Positions 1-6,836 of a stretch of 10,566 bases of DNA are shown here, one piece after another (the first letter of the stretch is position 1; each line of letters opens with the position of its first letter). The translations under genes and the position numbers were made by a program. Origin of the DNA: Cochliopodium minus (Eukaryota > Discosea > Himatismenida > Cochliopodiidae); contig JAMYWO010000661.1 of assembly GCA_024220525.1 (NCBI GenBank), positions 1 through 10,566 of the forward strand, written 5' to 3'. The notes beneath the pieces were generated by a model. That model was not told the DNA's origin. It saw only the letters and a program-made list of their open reading frames with translations, and made no database searches.

Positions 1-195
1 TTTTAAATCCATTTTTAATGAAAATATTTTATTTGATTTATTATTATTTTTATTTCAATTTTTTATTTCAAATTTTTTATTTCAAATTTTTTATTTCAAA
101 TTTTTTATTTTTGTTATTTTTTATTTTTTATTTTTTATTTTTTTATTTTTTTATATTTTTATTATTTTATTTTTATTTTTGTTTTTTTATTTTAC
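1..195. repeat. A/T low-complexity tract, probable intron of the minus-strand Sel1-like gene
   Basis: This is almost pure T and A on the plus strand. Positions 51-112 hold three to four tandem copies of a 14-nt unit (AAATTTTTTATTTC and variants), followed by irregular TATTTTT heptamers. On the minus strand it follows a GTAAAA donor at 195-190, so it is most simply the first intron of the gene whose exon lies at 196-334. The acceptor lies off the left edge or cannot be recognised. A plus-strand frame at 18-221 encodes only Phe, Leu, Tyr and Ile and is the shadow of the T-rich repeat. Confidence 0.6.
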
Positions 196-334
196 CATTG
201 TCTGCTGCACGTATTAGATAAGAAGGATCTCCAGTGTGCAAAGTGAGGAGTCTGTTGAGAAAATAATATCCGCTTTTGTCCAATAATTTGTAGATTTCCA
301 TAGCTTCTTTCAATCCATCTTCAGCTAAAAACAT
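196..334 (-). CDS. First exon of a Sel1/TPR-like repeat protein, partial
   Basis: On the minus strand an ATG at 334-332 opens 46 codons that end with a phase-1 base and a GTAAAA donor at 195. The peptide begins MFLAEDGLKEAMEIYKLL and ends with SYLIRAADNG, the repeat-boundary pattern seen in Sel1-like tetratricopeptide repeats (alpha-alpha hairpins used as protein-protein scaffolds). All three plus-strand frames have stops here, and base composition is much richer in G+C than the flanks, so minus-strand coding is well supported. A TTTTTAG acceptor just inside the ATG (327-325) would also keep the frame, so this could be an internal exon instead. The next minus-strand exon is off the window. 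The gene is head to head with the plus-strand Sel1 gene at 441. Its relation to that gene (separate gene or displaced first exon) is unresolved, and its exact function is unknown. Confidence 0.55.
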
Positions 335-440
335 TGAGTATAAAAATAAAAATAAAAAATCAGATAAATAAATTACAAAAAATAAAATTAAATAATTGAA
401 AAAATAAAAAATAAAAAATAAAAAATGTAAAATTTGAAAG
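335..440. repeat. A-rich gap between two head-to-head Sel1-like exons
   Basis: There are 106 bp of AAAAATA-type low-complexity sequence with no usable ATG for the plus-strand gene. The only ATG (425-427) is followed at once by TAA. It ends with a TTGAAAG acceptor at 440. It looks like intron rather than promoter, which is odd for a gap between two genes that start away from each other. Confidence 0.55.
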
Positions 441-1058
441 GTAAAGCATATATTTATGGGAGATTTGGAGTTGTTGACAAAAAGAAGGCAGTTTATTATT
501 TAACCAAATCTGCAGATTTGAAAGAAAGAAGTGCGTACGAGATGTTGTCGCTAATTTATCAAGGTAAAAATAAAAAATAAATTAAAAAATTAAAAAATTA
601 AAAAATTAAAAAATAAAACAATAAAAAAATAAAAAAATAAAAAAATAAAAAAATAAAAATAAAAATTTTAATTCAAAGAATTGGGAGATTTTGAAAAAGT
701 GATTTATTATCTTTCAAAGAGTTGTGAGTTATTTGACACAAAAGCCATTGTGGTAATGGGAAAAATCTACCTCAAAGGTATTTGCGGAGAAGTTGACGAG
801 AAAAAAGCAATGAAGATTTTCAAAAGAGGAGTAAAAAAAAAAATTTTGAAATAATTTTAATTTAAAAATAAAAAAATAATTTTTTAATTTTTATAGTATC
901 AAATAAAAAATCTTGATTGTGCTTATTGTATCGCAAAGATGTACCTGAAGGGACAAGCAGGAAAAAAAGACGAACAAAAAGCTTGGGAAATTTTCACTTA
1001 CTCTTCGAATCGTGGACACGAAAAGTCCAAACAGAAATTAAATAAATTTAATTATTAA
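441..1058 (+). CDS. Sel1-repeat (tetratricopeptide-like) protein, C-terminal part, three exons
   Basis: The exons are 441-563, 679-830 and 897-1058, joined in phases 1 and 0 across introns 564-678 and 831-896, with GTAAAA donors and AAAG/ATAG acceptors. The joined frame runs to TAA at 1056-1058. It contains three Sel1-type units: one with GKAYIYGRFG and KKKAVYYLTKSAD, one with GKIYLKGICGEVDEKKAMKIF, and one with AKMYLKGQAGKKDEQKAWEIF. The recurring pattern is small-residue, aromatic, LxG, then xDxxKAxxxF. Sel1 repeats form solenoid scaffolds for protein contacts, so no enzymatic role is implied. The first exon needs one base from an upstream exon (a G would give Gly), yet no start codon or plus-strand exon can be found to its left. 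The protein is therefore 5'-incomplete as seen. It converges on the phosphoesterase gene with a 49-bp gap. Confidence 0.85.
564..678 (+). repeat. Intron of the Sel1 gene with AATAAAAA octamer tract
   Basis: This 115-bp GTAAAA...CAAAG intron includes, at about 618-660, five or six near-perfect copies of an 8-nt A-rich unit (AAAAAAAT and rotations). The sense strand is A-rich, opposite to most MSH4 introns. Confidence 0.75.
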
Positions 1059-1107
1059 AAAAAAAAAAAAAAAAGAAAATAATTAATGTAAAAAACTTTT
1101 TAATTAT
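1059..1107. other. 49-bp convergent intergenic spacer
   Basis: It separates the Sel1 stop (1056-1058) from the phosphoesterase stop (1108-1110 on the minus strand). It holds a run of about 18 A, and little else. Both 3' untranslated regions must overlap or be very short, so the two convergent transcripts probably overlap antisense. Confidence 0.7.
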
Positions 1108-3308
1108 TTAATTTATGAAACAAAAATTGTTTTCTTGCTGTGGATCATATTTTTTGACACAAACGATCTTTTCTTTGTACTCAACGAATGATTCGTCTTT
1201 TGAGTATGGATCGTTGGGATAACAAACTTGGTTGGACACCACCCTTGTGTCAGTAATTACTTTGTCCATGTTCCAATGAGTATGTCCAAAACACCTTTAA
1301 TTTTACAAAAAAAAAAAAAAATTGAAATTCATTCATTTAAAAAGAAGAAAAATAAAAATACTTGTATTAACGTTTTAAAAAAAAAATAAAAAAATAAGAA
1401 TAAAAATAATATTGAAATAAAAAAATCTTTAACAAAAATAAAAAAATTAAAATTAAATTATTAATAAAATAATAAAAAAATTGAATTAAATTATTATAAA
1501 TAAAAAAAATAAAAAAAAAATAAAATGTAAAAAAAAATAAAAAATAATAAACAAAAAAAAAATAAAAAAAATAAAATGTAAAAAAAAATAAAATGTTTTT
1601 AATAAAATAAAAATATAACCAGGCAACAACATTTTTACCAAATAATCCAGACAAATCAGAACAACCAATACCCATATCGATTTCCAAAGTGTAACCCATT
1701 TCAGGGGCACTTTCTTTTATGGTAGTAGGACAGTGGTGGGAGAGAATGATGACTGTTTTGTTTTCTTTGGTGCATTCTTCTATGTTTTTCTTCAACCATT
1801 CCACATTCTCGTTGAAATTTTTTCTTTAATAAGAAAAAATAAATATTTAAATAAAAAAAAAATTAAAAAGGATATTTTTTTTAAATTGTAATACAGAAAT
1901 ATTAAAATAAATTCAATAATTTAAAAATAAAAATAAATTAAAAAAGGATATGAGAATATTGTTAATAAAAATATTAAAAATAAAAATAAATTCAATAAAT
2001 AAGAAAAATTAATATTTTAAATAGAATTCTAAAAATAAAATAAAAAAAATAAAAATGAAAAAATTTTAAACAAAAAATAAAGATATGTCCAAATATTACA
2101 ACTTTGTTAGCGGATATATTATTTTTACTAACAAAATTTAAATATTTTTGGACATCCTTACAAAAAATAAAATAAAGTTTTAAAATAAGAAAATAAATGT
2201 TAAAATAATATTCAAAAAAATTTTAGTTTATAAGAAATTTAAAAAATAAAATAAAAATGTTTCAAATAAAATACATTAAAATTGAAAAAAAATTATTACA
2301 TGTATTGATCATATCCAAAATTGATTATTTTTCTAAAATCATTCAAAGTTCTCAAACTATTAACCTTGTGCTTCTCAGGTATGAAAGACCACAAAGTAGT
2401 TCCCAAAAAACTAAAGTGTCCAATGTCATGCCTTCTTTTTTCAAAGAAGAGGAAGTTTCGGAATTTTTTCTCTAAACCTCCGAGAAAGGAATGAGTTTCT
2501 TCGATAGACGAGCAATAAGCTTCGTGGTTTCCCATTATGTACCAAACTTGTTCAAATCTCGAGCATTGTTTCTCAATAAACTTTTCTAAATATATTCCTT
2601 GGTGTTCAAATGTGACCCCTGTTAAAAAAAAATTTTTTTATTGAATTAAAAACAAAGATTTTTTCAACATAATTTATTTTTGATTGATTTAGAAATAATT
2701 AATTTTTTTTGTTTTAGTTTTTTATACATAATTTTTTTTTTTCAATTTTATTTTAAATTGAATTAAAACAACCTTCTATTTTAAATACCAAAAAAGATTT
2801 AATTTTTTGTTTTAATTATTTTACTCAAGAACTGACATTTATACACTTTAATTTTTTTTTGAAGATATAAATTTTAAAATTGATCACAATATCTTGTTAA
2901 AGTATTCAAATGATTTTCAAAAAAAAAATACTTGGGGAATGTTAATTGTGCTCCAGATTAACATATCTTAATTAGAAGGTGAAGTTTATTTTTTTTTTTA
3001 TTTAGATGCAATTCTTAGTTTTAAATGTTTGTTCGATGAGAACCTTTAAAAATTTATAAGCCCATATTGATTTTTTTATTTCTATATAAAGGTTCTCATT
3101 TGATTATATTTGTTTTATGGAATTAATAATGTTTCCATTATTCTTGACATTTTTAATTTTTACCAATATCTCCAAGCAATGCAAGATATTTAGCATCTCC
3201 TTTGCTAAATTCGAATTCTCCCTTTCTAAATTCTAAATGGACATCTGAAATTATTTGAAAGGATATTTCATCAGAATATATCTCCTCCTCTTTCTGAATT
3301 ACCTCCAT
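1108..3308 (-). CDS. Calcineurin-like metallophosphoesterase, complete, four exons, 284 aa
   Basis: Minus-strand exons, in transcript order, are 3308-3164, 2618-2300, 1823-1620 and 1294-1108. Junction phases 1, 2 and 2 all agree, giving 855 nt from ATG (3308) to TAA (1108). The order of metal-ligand motifs is that of the Metallophos superfamily: DVH at 22-24, GD at 46-47, GNHE at 78-81, SHH at 183-185 and GHTH at 226-229. All ligands for a two-metal centre are present, so an active phosphomono- or diesterase is likely. The stretches LGTTLWS and TRVVSNQ are typical of the cytosolic group often named Ser/Thr phosphatase superfamily proteins. The substrate cannot be read from sequence. No signal peptide or membrane helix is seen. 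The start is the only ATG upstream of the first motif in the open exon; the frame extends to a TTG at 3344. One donor is the non-consensus GTTATA at 1619. Confidence 0.93.
1295..1619 (-). repeat. Intron 3 of the phosphoesterase gene, A/T repeat
   Basis: A 325-bp intron, T-rich in the sense strand, made of ATTTTTTT-like units with two copies of a segment containing AAAATGTAAAAAAAAATAAA (about 1511-1590 on the plus strand). The long open frame across it, on the minus strand down to 1367, is read-through of the preceding exon into Phe/Tyr/Ile-coding repeat. Confidence 0.8.
1824..2299 (-). other. Intron 2 of the phosphoesterase gene carrying a large hairpin
   Basis: A 476-bp intron with a GTAATA donor at 2299 and a TTAAAG acceptor at 1824. 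Most is A/T simple sequence, but 2080-2159 holds an imperfect inverted repeat of nearly 30 nt per arm (listed separately). No coding potential was seen on either strand. Confidence 0.75.
2080..2159. repeat. Long imperfect inverted repeat (hairpin) in intron 2
   Basis: The left arm includes ATGTCCAAA (2085-2093) and TTTGTTAG (2103-2110). The right arm includes CTAACAAA (2128-2135) and TTTGGACAT (2147-2155). Outer and inner pairs are exact, separated by a short mismatched A/T part, with a 17-nt loop (2111-2127). The outer AAG/CTT pairs extend the stem past one bulge. This could be a small inverted-repeat element or a structured intronic RNA. Most of the window's few C and G bases in this intron lie in the paired arms. 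Confidence 0.7.
2619..3163 (-). other. Intron 1 of the phosphoesterase gene, unusually complex sequence
   Basis: At 545 bp this is the longest intron of the window, with a GTAAAA donor at 3163 and a TTAACAG acceptor at 2619. Unlike the other introns, its donor-proximal half (about 2800-3160) is not simple repeat. It carries three inverted repeats: 2939-2964 (8-bp stem ATGTTAAT/ATTAACAT), 3036-3099 (13-bp perfect stem) and 3125-3142 (7-bp stem, 4-nt loop). No exon is required here, because the frame joins cleanly across it. Confidence 0.7.
3036..3099. repeat. 13-bp perfect inverted repeat with 38-nt loop
   Basis: ATGAGAACCTTTA at 3036-3048 is the exact reverse complement of TAAAGGTTCTCAT at 3087-3099. 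It lies in intron 1 of the phosphoesterase gene. The arms contain several G and C bases in a background that has very few, so chance pairing is unlikely. Confidence 0.8.
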
Positions 3309-3856
3309 CAATATACTCTTATATATGTTGTTTGAACAATTCAAATATTTTTTTATTCAAATATTTTTATTCACTTAAATTTTTTATTAAAAGATTTATG
3401 AAAAGAGGAGTTATGATAAAAGATCTGATCTCAAAAATAATAGGTTCTTCATTGAATCCCAAATTTATTTTTGGTACAAATAAAAAGTGAAAATAATATT
3501 TTTATTAAATTCAATTCAAAAAAAAGCTTTGTTTTTCAAAAAACGAAAAAAGTTCAAAAAAAAAGTATAAATAGAGAACAAACAAACCTTTAAAAAGTGT
3601 ATATCTTGTTGGTACATTAGTAGTCTGAAAAAAGCTTTTGGGTCTATCTTGAAACATTACAAGATAACATTTAAAAGGTAAAAGGTATTTATGGTTGTGT
3701 TTAAGAAATTTGAAAAAGAGAAAGTTGTTTTTTTTTGAAATTTTTTTTTTTCTTATTATTTTCTTGTTATTATTTACAAATAAATAAATAAATAATTTTA
3801 TTTTTGTTTTTGTCAAAGAAGGATAAAAACCAATCCCGATCCGATCTTATGGAATT
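3309..3856. other. Intergenic region between two tandem minus-strand genes
   Basis: 548 bp hold the 5' flank of the phosphoesterase gene and the 3' flank of the RWP-RK gene. A minus-strand open frame at 3511-3816 is rich in Lys, Phe and Asn, has no recognisable domain, and is not supported as a gene. A short G+C-richer piece with ATCCCGATCCGATC lies at about 3833-3846, just downstream of the RWP-RK stop. No promoter motif could be identified. Confidence 0.6.
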
Positions 3857-4853
3857 CTAATTAAGATGAGATTTCTTGTTTAATTTCTTTGAGATGTAAT
3901 CCTCGACTTCCCTTTGAGTATGGAATCTCCTCAAATAGATGGATACAGGATAAAGATTCGAATTTCTCTTCTCAGTAAGTCTTTCGATCTCATTCTTATT
4001 ATCAGTCGCAGCGATCTCTCTTTCTATCTTTTGGATTTGTCTGAATGGCCATTTCTTGTTGACAGTCTCTTTGAATTTCTTGCATAGCATACTCTCGCTC
4101 ATATCCAATTTCAATGCAGCCAATTTCTGAGGGAGATTCAAGAGGGTGGTGATATCTGTCAAAAGAGTATTTTTCTTTGAGAATTTTTCAATCTCCTCCG
4201 GTTCCATATTCCTTTTCAGATGTTCAATGATAGGAGCATGAGATGGCATATTGAAATTTTTTTGTATTTCAAGGATCTTTGGCTCCAATGTCACAAACTT
4301 CCTCTTCTTGTTGTTCAATTTTTTTTCCTCTGTTATAAAGAAAAATATAGATTAATAAATGATAAGGGTTCTTCTATATAATTTTCTTAAATTAAAATTT
4401 TATTTTTTTATTTTGAAGAAAATTAGAAAGTGATTTTTCTTTATAATTTCAAAAAAAATAAGATGATTAATCATCTCAATGAGATATATTATGAGAATGA
4501 GTGGAATAGGAATTTTAAATTTATAAAAAATCTTAAATTCTTTTTATTATTTTTATTATTTCAGTATTACCACTGCTGCAGGTGCTGTCAGAATCTTCAT
4601 AGCTGTTGAGAACTCTTTTGTTTTGTTGATTGACTTCATGTAATCTTTCTGAAGATACAAGCGCCAAAGCATTTAATTTATAATACTTTTCATCATTGTA
4701 CATGTTTGTGGGATAATTACTTTGTTCCATCATCATGTTGTTGTTTGTATTATACGTGGTGTTTTTATTATTATATTGTTTATTACTATTATCTGTATAG
4801 ATATTTTGATTATTCGAATGGTGCTTCATTGAATTATTGATTAGACTCATCAT
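3857..4853 (-). CDS. RWP-RK-like domain protein, putative transcription factor, two exons, 251 aa
   Basis: Exons are 4853-4571 and 4329-3857 on the minus strand, joined in phase 1 (AGT G / AG GAA) across a GTAATA...ACAG intron, giving 756 nt including TAG. Residues 1-55 are Asn-rich and low complexity. Residues 96-105 (KKLNNKKRK) look like a nuclear localisation signal. Residues about 154-199 match the RWP-RK pattern: LPQKLAALKLDMSESMLCKK, then KWPFRQIQKIEREI with the W188-P189-x-R191 core. The family's usual Arg before Trp is Lys here, and the final RK is RQ. RWP-RK proteins are DNA-binding regulators best known in plants and green algae (NIN-like, RKD, MID) and also found in amoebozoans. 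The C-terminal helix region (200-251) is charged. The start is the first of two adjacent ATGs. The gene is divergent from MSH4. The domain call is by eye; an unrelated helix-turn-helix protein is possible. Confidence 0.75.
4330..4570 (-). other. Intron of the RWP-RK-like gene with a 16-bp palindrome
   Basis: A 241-bp GTAATA...AACAG intron. It is not made of simple repeats. A perfect palindrome AGATGATTAATCATCT spans 4461-4476 and is overlapped by a second small inverted repeat ATCTCA/TGAGAT ending at 4485. No coding potential seen. Confidence 0.75.
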
Positions 4854-6075
4854 TCGTCAGAGAAGTAAAAATATTTTTTGATTTTATTTTTTATTACAGT
4901 TGAAAAATTCGAATTTTGATTTTTTTTTAATTTTTTTTTATATTTTAATTTATTTTTTTCAAATTTTAATTTTCAAAAATCAACAGTAACAAACAACTAA
5001 AGAAAAATTTGTTCTTTTTTAATTTTACCCTAAATATGAAAATATGTTACGAATTACTAACAATATTAAATCTGAATTTTCATAAAATTAATTTATTTTT
5101 TCAGAGATGGAAGAATAAACTTGAGAATAATGTAATTTTCACTTTTTTTTTTTGTGTTGAAACAAATTTCTTTTGAAAATTCTTGGCTCATATTTTGGGA
5201 TTACTAAACAAATACTGGTCATTGAAATGCAAAATTCAATTTTACAAATTAGAATGTTAAATATGGAATATCAAGTTCAGAAAAAAGCTTAATATTTAAA
5301 ATTATTTAAATATTAATTTATTTTTAAACCTGAAATTGACTCAAAATATACTTTTAAAATGTTCCAAGATAAATAATTTTTAAGAAATAATTTATATTAA
5401 AGTTTATAAATTGGAAATAATAAAAAATTTATAAAATAAAGAATTTGACAATTTTTTGAAAAGATTATACTTAATTAATCACAACAAGATGATTAAAAAA
5501 ATATTGTTTCTGTAATTTCAAGTTTTTAATAAATTTTCAATCAGTAATTAAATAAAATTAAACAATTTTTGTGTTCAAAGAATGAAGCAAATTTACTTCA
5601 AATTTCACGAATTAAGCAAAATTTTTTTTTTTTATTTTTTTGAAATAAAACTTTTAACTTTAAATCAACTTCTTTTGGTTGAAACTTATTAAAAAATTGA
5701 AACAAATTATTTTAAAAATTTTTTTTTGATCAAAGTTTTTTAAAGGTGTAAGAAAAAATTAAAAAGAGATTGACTATTAAGAAGATAAACCTGAATTTAT
5801 TTAACAATCATAGAACGTTTGGAATTTTGATATTATTTGAATAATTAGTTGAATAGATTCGTTCAAATGGATTTTTAATCATTTTATCTTCAACCTATGA
5901 TTAATGATTTGTTTCCTTAAAAATTAGCTAAAATTTGTAACAAATATGGCGCAAATTTTTATTATTTAAAATATTGATTAAATTAATTTGTTAATAGAAC
6001 TTCAATTGTTCAGTATCCTGGCAAATTTAATTTACTTTTTTGAAAAAAATTAAAAATGTAAAAAAATAAAAAAAA
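4854..6075. promoter_or_regulatory. Divergent intergenic region between the RWP-RK-like gene and MSH4
   Basis: 1,222 bp separate the two start codons. Both strands were read in all frames: stops are dense and no exon-like G+C-richer stretch or known domain appears. The sequence is A/T-rich but less repetitive than the introns. A perfect 12-bp inverted repeat (5289-5300 with 5305-5316, 4-nt loop) is the clearest structure. The region must hold both 5' untranslated regions and promoters, or a shared bidirectional promoter, but no specific motif can be named. An untranslated RNA here cannot be excluded. Confidence 0.6.
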
Positions 6076-6836
6076 ATGAATACAACTGATAGAAAGAGAA
6101 AATCAGCAAAGTATTCTATTGGATCCATGAATTCAAGAGCGATGAGCACCGCAAATTCATCAACGAGAGGTTCGATCATGGAATTTGCGAACGATGTGAT
6201 AATTGTATCCATAGTGGAGAATAGAACGAAGGAGATAGGTGATAGATGGAATAATGGAAATTATAGAAAAGTTTTATAAAATATATAACACTATTAAAAT
6301 ATAAAAGACATATATTATATTTTTAATATTTTTTATAAAGGCATTGCTGCATACAATATCAAGAGTCCACATTTGATATTGACGCAATTCAGCGATAAAT
6401 ATTCATATTCGCATACCATCACTCAGTTGCATCTCTATCAGCCAGTGGAGATCTTGATTCCATCATCATTGAGCAATTCTGAATTATCCAACACGATAAA
6501 AGAACATTTTCCAAATTCTATCTTATCAACCCCATCAAGACAATATTATTCTGTATTTTTTTTTTATTTTTTTTTTTTACAAGAAATAATTTCAACAAAA
6601 ATTTTAATTTTGCATTTTTTTTTATTTTACATTTTTTTAAATGTGTTTATCTATTTTAGGACTCAAAAGGCATGGATCTCATAAAATTTCTTAATGTGGT
6701 TCCAAATGGAATTGAAAAGATTCTTTCGGACAAGTACTTGTGTCTGTCTTCTGCCGCTGCATTGATCAAATACGTAGAGACTGTCCAATCTTTCTCTTTT
6801 TCGAGGAAGAGTCTCAAAATAACATACAAAGGAATT
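6076..6836 (+). other. MSH4: MSH4 exons 1-3: N-terminal extension and connector domain (residues 1-184)
   Basis: Exons 6076-6238, 6341-6552 and 6660-6836 join in phases 1 and 0. Residues 1-37 are a Ser/Arg/Met-rich tail without a known motif. Residues about 38-184 form the MutS II (connector) domain, ending with CLSSAAALIKYVETVQS and SLKITYK. Donors are GTGATA, GTATTT and GTAAAT. Intron 1 (102 bp) is less repetitive than later introns, and its donor lies inside an open frame that continues to 6279, so a naive prediction would end exon 1 late. Reading through would lose the GIAAYNIKSP connection that matches the family. Confidence 0.9.

Noticed and set aside
18-221. Phe/Leu/Tyr-rich open frame resembling a membrane protein
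   Set aside because: It is T-rich repeat read in frame. A minus-strand exon with family resemblance overlaps its end.
1367-1619. C-terminal Phe/Tyr/Ile extension of the phosphoesterase in an unspliced reading
   Set aside because: Splicing at 1619 to 1294 restores GHTH, the last metal-ligand motif, so the extension is intron read-through.
2257-2475. Plus-strand 72-residue open frame
   Set aside because: It is the antisense shadow of phosphoesterase exon 2, whose GNHE-containing frame is well supported.
3511-3816. 101-residue minus-strand open frame between the RWP-RK-like and phosphoesterase genes
   Set aside because: Lys/Phe/Asn-rich with A/T-driven composition, no recognised motif and no splice partner. 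Kept only as a possibility within the intergenic entry.
4854-6075. Possible hidden gene or tRNA in the long intergenic region
   Set aside because: Stops are frequent in all frames, no exon-like composition is seen, and no tRNA-like arm set could be found by eye.
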